DNA from: Roseibium suaedae
GTDB lineage: Bacteria > Pseudomonadota > Alphaproteobacteria > Rhizobiales > Stappiaceae
NCBI RefSeq assembly: GCF_900142725.1
Contig: NZ_FRBW01000002.1
Span: forward strand, 124,001-188,000
Length of the DNA stretch: 64,000 bases
Direction of reading: 5' to 3'
Under the pieces are notes generated by a model. It was not told the DNA's origin, did no database searches, and worked only from the letters and a program-made list of their open reading frames with translations. The position numbers and the translations under genes were made by a program. Positions 17,884 through 25,595 of the stretch are shown here, in pieces (position 1 is the stretch's first letter; each line of letters begins with the position of its first letter).

Positions 17884-17992
17884 GTCATCCCGGCCAAGCG
17901 GAGCGCGAGCCGGGACCGGAGAGCCACAGATCTTTTGGATAGACCTCGGCTCACCGATCCCGGATCTCCGCTTCCGCTTCGTCCGGAATGAC
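17884..17992. repeat. Large palindromic repeat between cobW and cobN
   Basis: The two ends form an imperfect inverted repeat of roughly 35-40 bp. One end begins GTCATCCCGGCCAAGCGGAG and the other, read on the minus strand, begins GTCATTCCGGACGAAGCGGA. It fills most of the 154-bp cobN-cobW gap and is a different repeat family from the CCCTCACCC element. Confidence 0.65.
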
Positions 17993-18016
17993 AGCAATCA
18001 GATTTAGGCGCGTTGG

Positions 18017-19186
18017 TCATGCAGCTGCGGCATCCGCCTCGAACAGGGCTTTCACCGCAGCCAGATCCAGCCCCTTCAGGCCGATGACCACGAGACGGCC
18101 AGCCCCGTCCGCACCGGCGGCAAACCAGGTTTCGACCCGCGGGCCCACGGCCTGCACCATGGCAGGCGCTGCCTTGCCTTCGATGGCGACAGCCCCCTTG
18201 ATCCGCAAGACCCCTTTCGTGGCCATGCCCTTCAGCACCCGCGCTTCCACATCCTTGAGGCTCGCGAAGGCGGGAACAGGAATGACGAAACTCTCGAAAT
18301 CATCATGGTGATGATGGTCGTGGTGGTGATCATGATGGTGATGATCGTCATCATGATCATGGTCATGGTCATGGTCATGGTCATGGTCATGGTCATCGTG
18401 ATCGTGGTCGTGGTCGTGGTCGTCATCATGGTCGTGATGATGATGGTGATGCTCGTGCCGGGCCTCCATGTCGTCCTCGGCGGCAGATTCCCGGCCGAGC
18501 AGAACCTCGATCGGCAGCGTCCCCTTCTCCGAAGCAACGATCTGAACAGTCGGGCGAACGTCCTCGGCAATCTTGGCCTGGACCTTTGCAAGAGCCTCCG
18601 GGCTGACAAGATCCGCCTTGTTCAGGACCACAAGATCGGCACAGGCCAGCTGATCGTGGAACAGCTCTTCCACCGGGCTGTCATGATCCAGGGCCTCGTC
18701 GGCAGCCCGCTGGGCAGCCAGCGCCTCTTCATCCAGTGCGATGCGCCCTTCGGCAAGCGCAGCAGCATCCAGAACGGTCACCACGCCATCGACCGTCACC
18801 TTGGTCTTGACGCTTGGCCAGGAGAAGGCGCGCACCAGCGGCTGGGGCAGCGCCAGACCAGAGGTCTCGATCACGATATGCTCAGGCGGAACATCGCGGG
18901 CAAGCAGCATTTCCATGGTCGGCAGAAAATCATCGGCAACGGTGCAGCAAATGCAGCCATTGGTCAGCTCCACCACCTCGTCGGCGGCACAATCGGGATC
19001 AGCGCAACCGTTCAGCAGCGAGCCATCAAAGCCCATGTCACCGAATTCATTGACGATCAGCGCAATGCGGCGCCCCTGAGCATTCTTCAGGAGATTGCGG
19101 ATCAGCGTCGTCTTGCCCGCGCCCAGAAAGCCGGTGACGATGGTGGCGGGAATTTTCTGTCCGAGGGACTTGGAGCCGGGGGTCAT
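18017..19186 (-). CDS. cobW: CobW GTPase with a long His/Asp-rich segment
   Basis: This 389-residue G3E-family metal-chaperone GTPase is thought to deliver cobalt for cobaltochelation. The GTPase motifs are IVTGFLGAGKTTLIRNLL, the CxCC metal-binding motif (Cys78, Cys80, Cys81 in LTNGCICCTV), IETSGLALP and VVLNKADLV. Residues about 244-296 are almost entirely His and Asp, a probable metal-binding or storage tract. This tract is encoded by tandem hexamers (18299-18457). The CobW C-terminal domain follows (ESFVIPVPAFASLKDVEARV). It lies directly upstream of cobN, and its start ATG overlaps the cobU stop, which supports a role in cobalt supply to CobN. Confidence 0.95.
   Translation of the reverse strand: MTPGSKSLGQKIPATIVTGFLGAGKTTLIRNLLKNAQGRRIALIVNEFGDMGFDGSLLNGCADPDCAADEVVELTNGCICCTVADDFLPTMEMLLARDVPPEHIVIETSGLALPQPLVRAFSWPSVKTKVTVDGVVTVLDAAALAEGRIALDEEALAAQRAADEALDHDSPVEELFHDQLACADLVVLNKADLVSPEALAKVQAKIAEDVRPTVQIVASEKGTLPIEVLLGRESAAEDDMEARHEHHHHHHDHDDDHDHDHDHDDHDHDHDHDHDHDHDDDHHHHDHHHDHHHHDDFESFVIPVPAFASLKDVEARVLKGMATKGVLRIKGAVAIEGKAAPAMVQAVGPRVETWFAAGADGAGRLVVIGLKGLDLAAVKALFEADAAAA
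18299..18457. repeat. Tandem GGTCAT-type hexamer tract inside cobW
   Basis: The plus strand shows runs of GTCATG/GTCATC hexamers and related trinucleotides coding for alternating His-Asp on the minus strand. Hexamer gain or loss would change tract length without shifting the frame. Confidence 0.85.
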
Positions 19187-19746
19187 AGGGTCACATCCGG
19201 TTGAAGAGAGGGTTTCAAGGTCAAGGGCAGTCCAGCGGCAACAAAGACAGCGCTCTGGCAGACCTCTGCCATCGCCTGGTTGATCCGCCCCTGCGCATCA
19301 CGAAAATCACGGGAAAGCTTGCTCTCGGGCACGAGACCGAGACCAATTTCATTGGAAACAAAAATGGCTGGCCCCTTCAGGTGGGAAACCGCGTGGCACA
19401 GCCGGCCGGTCTCTGCGGCCACATCCAGGTTTCTGAAGAAGAGATTGTTGAGCCAGAGGGTCAGGCAGTCGACCAGAATGACGCGCCCGGGACCTGCCTC
19501 GCACTCCAGAACGCCGGCCACATCCGTCTCTTCTTCCACCGTGCGCCAGCCTGCGCCGCGCTGTGCCTTGTGCAAGGCAACCCGGTCGCGGGTCTCTGCA
19601 TCGATCAAGGGGCTGGTTGCCACGTATAGACGGGAAAGGCCGCTCTTGAGGGCCAGGGATTCGGCATACCGGCTCTTGCCGGATCTGGCGCCGCCAAGCA
19701 CAAGAACCGTCCTTGGAAACACCGCCCCTTGCAGGGTGTCAGTCAT
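19183..19746 (-). CDS. cobU: Bifunctional adenosylcobinamide kinase/guanylyltransferase
   Basis: This 187-residue CobU/CobP protein phosphorylates adenosylcobinamide and then attaches GMP, preparing the nucleotide loop of cobalamin. The P-loop is LVLGGARSGKSRYAESLA. It is followed by LYVATSPLIDAETRDRVALH (kinase and GMP-accepting histidine region), VILVDCLTLWLNNLF and FVSNEIGLGLVPESKLSRDF. The length is normal. It is the first gene after the cobalamin riboswitch and has an AGGAGA Shine-Dalgarno 6 bases before its ATG. In Pseudomonas/Rhizobium naming it would be cobP. Confidence 0.95.
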   Translation of the reverse strand: MTDTLQGAVFPRTVLVLGGARSGKSRYAESLALKSGLSRLYVATSPLIDAETRDRVALHKAQRGAGWRTVEEETDVAGVLECEAGPGRVILVDCLTLWLNNLFFRNLDVAAETGRLCHAVSHLKGPAIFVSNEIGLGLVPESKLSRDFRDAQGRINQAMAEVCQSAVFVAAGLPLTLKPSLQPDVTL

Positions 19747-19794
19747 CTAGGGTCTCCTAGCCGTCCACCCGACAGCGCTGGATTGAAACAAGGC

Positions 19795-19985
19795 GTCAGG
19801 CCGGTCTCCTGGCTTGCGGCTCTACCGGTTCCCTGCCCCTTCCCGGCGGATTTCCGCCAGTGGGTTCTCTTGCAGGGCCCCTTGCCGCTCACAGTTGCGG
19901 GGGCAGCCGCGGCATTGGAGAAGATCTCCGCACCGCATTCCCGTTTCATCCCTTGAAACCGGCAAGCGCCAGCACTTGGGAACCA
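19795..19985 (-). promoter_or_regulatory. Cobalamin riboswitch
   Basis: Read on the minus strand, the B12 box AGCCAGGAGACCGGCC is at 19799-19814. The upstream conserved core (GGGAATGCGGTGC, GCCCCCGCAACTGTGAGCGG, CCACTGG, GGGAAGG) follows the order of the AdoCbl riboswitch. A GGTTCCC near 19978-19984 marks the 5' side. It lies about 50 bases upstream of cobU. It should repress the cobU-cobW-cobN-cobO(-cobQ) run when cobalamin is plentiful, probably by hiding the cobU ribosome-binding site, since no T-rich terminator is seen. Confidence 0.93.
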
Positions 19986-20482
19986 TGACCCTTTCTGTCT
20001 ATCGTCATCCGGCCCTCCCGGCAAGGAGATCTGAGGAGCGAAACCACAGGGCAAACGCCCGCCCCATTCCGAGCCCGTCCATTTTTTTGCGCGCCCCTTT
20101 TTGCGCGCCCCGATTTTGTGTTCGCCTCCAACAACACAAGCCAGGACGCCCTACCCGCATCTCACCTGCCCGTGTTTCAGCGCATCAGGCTCACGCCCCT
20201 CCGGCCATTCCGGCAGAATGGGAATGTGAGCTGCATCCGCCTGCGCCATCGCTCTCAAGCATCCAAAAAGCAGAAAACCGGCTGGATTCCGGGAGGAATT
20301 CAGGAAATACAATCTCAAAAACAACAGCTAGAAGATTGAAAACACGAAAGTTTTCCACACCCTCCCCAGGCTTTTCGACATTTCAATGAAAATATCTGAC
20401 CTGAGGGGTTGGCAAACCGGCAAAGCGTTTGATATACGCATCTCCATCGACGGGGCGGACACGAGCCGCACCGACACGGTGA
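19986..20482. other. Gap upstream of the riboswitch to tRNA-Asn
   Basis: This stretch should contain the promoter of the minus-strand cob operon close to 20000-20100, where the sequence becomes T-rich. I see no gene in it. Short open frames here lack ribosome-binding sites and recognisable motifs. Confidence 0.4.
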
Positions 20483-20558
20483 TCCCTGATAGCTCAGTTG
20501 GTAGAGCGTTCGACTGTTAATCGAATGGTCGCAGGTTCGAGTCCTGCTCAGGGAGCCA
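20483..20558 (+). tRNA. tRNA-Asn (GTT)
   Basis: The 76-base sequence folds as a cloverleaf. The acceptor stem is TCCCTGA/TCAGGGA, discriminator G, with encoded CCA. The D-arm is AGCTCAGTTGGTAGAGC, the anticodon loop CTGTTAA contains GTT, and the T-arm is CAGGTTCGAGTCCTG. No integrated element with a duplicated tRNA end is seen downstream. Confidence 0.96.
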
Positions 20559-21128
20559 TCCGCTCTTTTACCCCGACATAACTGCTTGAACGGCTGCAGC
20601 ACCACTGCAAAGATTTGCGCATGCTTTTGCGCTCAGATGCTGGGGAACAAACTTCCCTTCCCGCCGTGCGCATACATAGTTGTCCAGCTTCATTCCACCC
20701 GCCTCCAAGCCTCTCAGAATCTCCATGGCAAGCGGCGGACTTCTGCTTTTTCTACCGTCTTTTCAACCCTGCATTAATCATCGGCGAAGAGCTTTTATAT
20801 TCCCTACGTGTTTTTACTTGAACGACTCACGCGCTCCAATCTAACGTAGCGTCATAAATGAGATGCCGGATTCACGCAGAAGCACGGACCTCGTCTCTGC
20901 GGGAAAACCGGCCTGAAATTGACTGCTGCAGCCCATAGGGTCTGCCATTTTGTCCGGTCATGTGGCCCCATCGCAAAAGACCGGGCAAACACATATAAAC
21001 GCTTGAGTTGTCCGGTTTTACCGTCAACTGCATGCGCTCGATTGAACCGCAAAACTTAGGTTGCCGGGCTTGGTCCGTGTTTGCTTTCACGTTTTAGCTG
21101 GTGAACACGCTGACACAGTGAAATCCCA
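20559..21128. other. Gene-poor stretch between tRNA-Asn and the AraC regulator
   Basis: I find no convincing gene, RNA or repeat here. Base composition is lower in GC than the neighbours and codon-like periodicity is absent, so it may hold decayed sequence. Confidence 0.4.
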
Positions 21129-21314
21129 TCACACTGCTTTCAGCCTCACTGCTGAAGGATTGATGCCGTCTGCCCAAGGTTTCATGACTGCCACCGGGTC
21201 CTGACCATTCAGATATTCCCGATGGATTGTGGAGATCACAGCGGCAGTATCCGCCTCCAACCCCCAACTCGCTGGCAGCCGACGCAAGTATTGCGCGGCC
21301 TGAAAACCAGGCAC
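21129..21314 (-). CDS. Possible small or remnant ORF downstream of the AraC gene
   Basis: A 61-codon frame starts at a GTG 25 bases after the AraC stop. It encodes a soluble-looking peptide (for example AAQYLRRLPASWG and STIHREYLNGQDPVAVMKPW). Amino-acid composition looks protein-like, but there is no clear Shine-Dalgarno and I recognise no family. It may be the tail of a decayed gene. Confidence 0.22.
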   Translation of the reverse strand: MPGFQAAQYLRRLPASWGLEADTAAVISTIHREYLNGQDPVAVMKPWADGINPSAVRLKAV

Positions 21315-21339
21315 GCCAAACCGGCCAGATCAAGCAGCA

Positions 21340-22344
21340 TCAGCGAGCGCGGCGGACCGCCTTGGGCGAGGTGCCGAACCAGGTCTTGGCCGCTCTGGAG
21401 AAACTGCTCATGTCCGAATAGCCGAGCAGATAGGCGACTTCCCCCACCTGCATGTCATGTTCCGTCAGATATTGCTTGGCGAGAGACCGGCGGACCCCGT
21501 CGAGAACCTTGCGGAAATTCGTCCCATCCTGTTCGAACTGGCGCTGCAATGTGCGCCGGGACATGCCCATCTTGGCAGCCACCTTGTCCAGGGACACATC
21601 CCCGTCCCTCAGGGAGCTGGCAATCGTCTGAACCACCCGCTCGGAAAGAGATTCCGGCGCCGTCGAGGCGGTCATCTGGTTGAGCGCGAATTTCTCCATC
21701 AAGGCATTGAGAATGGGGTCGCTTGGCACGGGCTTTTCCGGAAGCAAACCGGCCGGAATGAGGATCCTGTTGCGTGTCTGGCCGAAGCGTACCTTCGGTC
21801 CAAAGACGTCCTCGTAGGTTTCGCGGTTGCGGGGGGCCGCGAACCGGAATTCGGCGGTGATGCCGTCTGCCTTGCCCCCAAGCATGTAGTGGATCCGATG
21901 GCTCATCGCCGCCATGTTGAGACTGAGATATTGCCTGTGCTCGGTCTCCGGGTCCGGAAACTCCCAGGACATGCTGCCCCAGCCATTTGACACCTCGAAA
22001 TTCATCTCGATGTGGCTCGACGCAAGCCGCTGGAACCTCGTCCAGTTTTCCAGCGCCCTTTGCAGGCTGCGGGCGGTCAGTGCGACATAGTCGTAGATCT
22101 CGGCAGATCCAATGGGAAGCTGCGCACCATATCGGGCACAGACAGCATCGTCACCAGTCCTGAGGGCGATCAGTTCGTAGATCGAAATGAGATGGTTCAA
22201 CGGCACCATCATCTCGGATGGCATGGTGGGCAGATCCGGATTGACTCCCGTCTCCCGGGCAATGGCAGGCCAGTCCAGCCCGCATTCCTTGCAAACGAAA
22301 CGCGCTGTCTTGAATGTACGAGCCGCAATCGTTCCCTTCAGCAT
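21340..22344 (-). CDS. AraC-family transcriptional regulator (Arabinose_bd-type N-terminus)
   Basis: This 334-residue regulator starts at MLKGTIAARTFKTARFVCKE. A GTG six codons earlier is also open. The N-terminal half (ARETGVNPDLPTMPSEMMVP) matches the ligand-binding-like domain of the OruR/ArgR-type AraC group. The C-terminal domain has two helix-turn-helix units, VSLDKVAAKMGMSRRTLQRQ and EVAYLLGYSDMSSFSRAAKTWFGTSP. The target is unknown. The nearest genes, hmuV on the same strand upstream and a gene-poor gap downstream, give no firm hint. Haem-responsive AraC regulators exist, but nothing here shows such a link. Confidence 0.88.
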   Translation of the reverse strand: MLKGTIAARTFKTARFVCKECGLDWPAIARETGVNPDLPTMPSEMMVPLNHLISIYELIALRTGDDAVCARYGAQLPIGSAEIYDYVALTARSLQRALENWTRFQRLASSHIEMNFEVSNGWGSMSWEFPDPETEHRQYLSLNMAAMSHRIHYMLGGKADGITAEFRFAAPRNRETYEDVFGPKVRFGQTRNRILIPAGLLPEKPVPSDPILNALMEKFALNQMTASTAPESLSERVVQTIASSLRDGDVSLDKVAAKMGMSRRTLQRQFEQDGTNFRKVLDGVRRSLAKQYLTEHDMQVGEVAYLLGYSDMSSFSRAAKTWFGTSPKAVRRAR

Positions 22345-22764
22345 CCTGAACCGGTCCCTCACCCGTCATTAGCCAATTTTGAAGCTTGTCGTTGCCAATG
22401 GCGCAATCGACAGACTTGCAGGTCAATCTTCCGTTCGCGTGCCTATCCGGACTATATCAAAGCCTGCGCACCTTCCCCTGTTCGCTCCTGCAGCATGACA
22501 ACAGCAAGACCGTCCGGTCAGGACAACGCAGCATCAAGATACCCTCTTGCCGCGAAGCCTATCCAAGGCCCGCCCCCCTGTCAAAACGACTGGAGCGTGT
22601 ATTCGCAGATGCAAAAACACCTTTCGTTTCCGGGCCATCCGTCAAGTGGCAGTGCCTCTCTCTGAGCATCACACCTAATAATCGAAACTACTTCGATCAT
22701 TTATGACAGAACGCAGGGTCTGCAAGTCCGCGCTACAGATTTTAGTGGAGCGGGAGACTGGACC
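22345..22764. other. Gap between hmuV and the AraC gene
   Basis: Both flanking genes run on the minus strand. The stretch must hold the AraC promoter. I see no hairpin terminator after hmuV and no convincing gene. Confidence 0.4.
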
Positions 22765-23571
22765 TCAGGCCCTTGCACCGTGAGGAAGAATGAAGGGCTT
22801 GTGACCGGAGGGAACCGTTCCGACCGAAAGATCGCACTCGTAAAGATCCCGGATCAGAGCGGTGGTCAGTGTCTCGTCTGGAGCGCCGGTGGCAACAAGA
22901 CGGCCGTTCTTGAGCGCCAGGACCTGATCGGCATACATGGCCGTCAGGTTCAGATCATGCAGCACAGCGACGACGCCGCCGCCCGCTTCCGCATAGGCCC
23001 TTGCCACGTCCATGACTTGCAGCTGATGCCGGATGTCGAGGCTTGAGACCGGCTCGTCGAGAAACAGCCAGCGGGGAGCCCCATCCACCTTGGGCTCGAA
23101 GATCTGGCAGAGCACACGGGCGAGCTGAACCCGCTGCTGCTCTCCTCCGGAAAGATCATGATAGGGACGGCCCTCGAAGCCTGACAGATCTACCGAGGCA
23201 AGAGCGCGCGCAATCAACTCGCCTTCACTCAAGGCTCCGGCATGACTGCGCTGGGTCGCCCCAAGCCGCACCACTTCGCGCACGGTAAGCGGAAAACTGC
23301 AGGTGCTGTGCTGCGGCAAGACACCGCGGTGCCGCGCCAGCATCTGCTGGGGCATATCCCGGATTTCCTGCCCGTTGAGGCATGCTCGTCCCAGATAGGG
23401 CAGATCCCCGGTCAGCCCGCGCAGCAGAGTGCTTTTTCCGGACCCGTTCGGGCCGATGATGGCGGTGATTTCACCCGCCCTTGCTTCGAACAGGACGCCG
23501 GACACAATGGCGCGTCTGCCGATATGCACCTGAAGTGCGCTTGCACTCAGCATTCCCTTTGATCCGTTCAT
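22765..23571 (-). CDS. hmuV: Haemin ABC transporter ATP-binding protein
   Basis: This 268-residue ATPase powers haemin import across the inner membrane with HmuU and HmuT. The Walker A is IIGPNGSGKSTLLRGL, the Q-loop is near HRGVLPQHSTCSFPLTVREV, the signature is YHDLSGGEQQRVQLARVLCQ and Walker B is PRWLFLDEPVSSLD. The H-loop follows in VVAVLHDLNLTAMYADQVLA. Its start overlaps the hmuU stop by four bases. It is the last gene of the hmuSTUV run. Confidence 0.95.
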   Translation of the reverse strand: MNGSKGMLSASALQVHIGRRAIVSGVLFEARAGEITAIIGPNGSGKSTLLRGLTGDLPYLGRACLNGQEIRDMPQQMLARHRGVLPQHSTCSFPLTVREVVRLGATQRSHAGALSEGELIARALASVDLSGFEGRPYHDLSGGEQQRVQLARVLCQIFEPKVDGAPRWLFLDEPVSSLDIRHQLQVMDVARAYAEAGGGVVAVLHDLNLTAMYADQVLALKNGRLVATGAPDETLTTALIRDLYECDLSVGTVPSGHKPFILPHGARA

Positions 23572-24704
23572 TGCGTGTTGAGCCCCTTGCGGCCAAGAAG
23601 CACCCAGAGGAAGAAGGGGGCACCGGCAAGTGCGGTCAGAATGCCGATGGGCAGTTCCGCCGGTGCCACCATGATGCGGCTCGCCGTATCGGCCAGAACC
23701 AGCATCGAGCCTCCGAGCAAGGCAGAAGCTGGAAGCAGATACCGGTTGTCGGGACCGATCACCAGGCGCAGCAGATGAGGCACGACAATGCCGACAAAGC
23801 CGATGCCACCACTGACCGCGACCGAGGCACCCGTTGCAGCGGAGACCGTCACGATCGCCATTCGCTTCAGCCTCTGGACATTGATGCCCATGTGACCGGC
23901 GACGGCCTCTCCCATGAAGAGGCCGTTGAGCCCCTTGCCAAGCAGCGGCATTGCAACAAGAACAAGACCGATGACCGGCCCGGCCGAGAGGACCTTGTCC
24001 CAGTTGGCGCCCGCCAAAGATCCGAGGCCCCAGAAATTCAGATCCCTGAGCTGCTGGTCATCTGCGATGAAAACGAGAAGACCAATGCAGGCCCCTGAAA
24101 GCGCGGCGATGGCGATGCCTGCCAGCAACATGGTGGCAATCGAGGTCTGACCGGACCGCGTGCCTATCCTGTAAAGCAGCGTTGTGACAGCCAGGGCCCC
24201 GAAGAAAGCCGCAATCGGCAGCATGTAGAACCCGGCGGCCGCAGCCAGTGAGGCAGGCAGCAGGCCACCGAGCACGATGACAAAGGCAGCTCCGAGCCCC
24301 GCTCCGGAGGAAACTCCGATAATGCCGGGATCAGCCAGGGGATTGCGAAAAAGCCCCTGCATGACCGCGCCGGAAACCGCAAGCCCGGCACCGACCAGTG
24401 CTCCGAGGACAACGCGGGGAAGCCGGATCGAATGGAGGATGATGTCATCGCGCATGGAGATATCGCCCGTTCCGAACCAGGCGGAAAACAGCGTTGCCGG
24501 CCCGACATCGCTTGCCCCGGCGGTCAGGCTGAAGACCATGACGGCAGCAAGAAGCAAAGCCAGAAGGCAGATGACCAGCCGTGCGATGCCGCTCCGGTCT
24601 CCGTCTTCCACCTGCCGCCAGCGGAAAAACGGCCTGCCGGATTTTGCTCCAGGTGCCTTGGTCGGTGTCTCGGAAGACGTCATGGTCTCCAGAGCTTGCA
24701 TCAT
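23568..24704 (-). CDS. hmuU: Haemin ABC transporter permease (FecCD family)
   Basis: This 378-residue inner-membrane permease has about nine to ten hydrophobic segments after a cytoplasmic N-terminus of about 45 residues. Family motifs include RLPRVVLGALVGAGLAVSGA, GLFRNPLADPGIIGVSSGAG, GIGFVGIVVPHLLRLVIGPD and ELPIGILTALAGAPFFLWVL. The start is one of two adjacent methionines (MMQAL). An ATG seven codons later is possible. It pairs with HmuV and HmuT. Confidence 0.95.
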   Translation of the reverse strand: MMQALETMTSSETPTKAPGAKSGRPFFRWRQVEDGDRSGIARLVICLLALLLAAVMVFSLTAGASDVGPATLFSAWFGTGDISMRDDIILHSIRLPRVVLGALVGAGLAVSGAVMQGLFRNPLADPGIIGVSSGAGLGAAFVIVLGGLLPASLAAAAGFYMLPIAAFFGALAVTTLLYRIGTRSGQTSIATMLLAGIAIAALSGACIGLLVFIADDQQLRDLNFWGLGSLAGANWDKVLSAGPVIGLVLVAMPLLGKGLNGLFMGEAVAGHMGINVQRLKRMAIVTVSAATGASVAVSGGIGFVGIVVPHLLRLVIGPDNRYLLPASALLGGSMLVLADTASRIMVAPAELPIGILTALAGAPFFLWVLLGRKGLNTQ

Positions 24705-24715
24705 CTCACATCCTC

Positions 24716-25594
24716 TCAGGAGCCCGACTTGGCAAGTTCACTGGCAAGCTCGCGCACTGCATCTGCTGTCCGCGGGCCAAAGCCCAGCAGATAGAGGCCT
24801 TCCATGCGGATCATGCGCTTGTTCTTGCCTGCGGGTGTCTGCTGCAGGGCGGGAGAAGCCAGAACTTCTTCCGCGCTGGCTGCGTGATTGCCTGCGCGGT
24901 CCATCATCAGAATGACGTCCGGTGCCGCCGAAATCACGGATTCATCGGTCAGGAGCTTGTATCCGGAATAGCCCTCGACGGCGTTGACCGCGCCGGCAAG
25001 CTTGAGAATGCCCGCAGCAGCCGTATCACTTCCGGATGCCATGATCCGCCCGCCCTGGGTGGACAGGATGAACATGACGCGGACGCCCTTGCCCTTGGTA
25101 CGGCCCTCTTCCTGTGCCTCCGTCAGATCGGCCGACAGCTTCGCCTGAAGGGCAGCAGCCTCTTTCTCCAGTCCAAGCGCGAGCCCGACCACCTCGACCT
25201 TCTTCAGGATGCCTTCGGCACTGTAGTCTTCCGGCACTTCGACCAAAGGCAGCCCGGTCGACTTCAGAACAGACAAGGTTTCAGGCGGTCCGCTGCCTTC
25301 CAGAAGAAGAATGCCATCCGGATCGACCGACAGGACACCTTCGGGAGACAGGGCACGCATGTAGCCTGCATCCGGCAGGGCCGTGGCTTCTGCCGGATAA
25401 AGACTGGTGCTGTCCCGGGCAACCAGCCTGTCCTGACCGCCCAGGGCGTAGACGATCTCCGTGACCGAGCCGCCGATGGAGACGATCTTTCGCGACTGCG
25501 CGAGTTCCTCGGCCTTGAGGGAGCCAGCCCCCATCGCCAGCAAAGCCAATGCCGGTACGGCAAGTGTGTTCAGGAGGGAAAAGGTCCGACCCAT
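24716..25594 (-). CDS. hmuT: Periplasmic haemin-binding protein
   Basis: This 292-residue substrate-binding protein has a signal peptide (LLNTLAVPALALLAMGAGSLKA). The core RKIVSIGGSVTEIVYALGGQ, then RLVARDSTSLYPAEA, is typical of the HmuT cluster of class III binding proteins. In this family the Tyr of the ...SLYPAEA region contributes to haem binding, and it is present. The C-terminus contains APDVILMMDRAGNH and LYLLGFGPRTADAVRELA. It delivers haem to HmuUV. It sits between hmuS and hmuU with 1-base and 11-base gaps. Confidence 0.94.
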   Translation of the reverse strand: MGRTFSLLNTLAVPALALLAMGAGSLKAEELAQSRKIVSIGGSVTEIVYALGGQDRLVARDSTSLYPAEATALPDAGYMRALSPEGVLSVDPDGILLLEGSGPPETLSVLKSTGLPLVEVPEDYSAEGILKKVEVVGLALGLEKEAAALQAKLSADLTEAQEEGRTKGKGVRVMFILSTQGGRIMASGSDTAAAGILKLAGAVNAVEGYSGYKLLTDESVISAAPDVILMMDRAGNHAASAEEVLASPALQQTPAGKNKRMIRMEGLYLLGFGPRTADAVRELASELAKSGS

Positions 25595-25595
25595 G

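Noticed and set aside
16036..17991. A 651-codon plus-strand frame opposite cobN
   Set aside because: Antisense shadow of a conserved gene.
18299..18457. A CRISPR-like regular repeat
   Set aside because: The units are 6 bp without spacers and code for a His/Asp tract in cobW.
20315..20605. A 96-codon minus-strand frame over tRNA-Asn
   Set aside because: Its core (SRTRTCDHSINSRTLYQLSY) is the reverse complement of the tRNA, a common false annotation.
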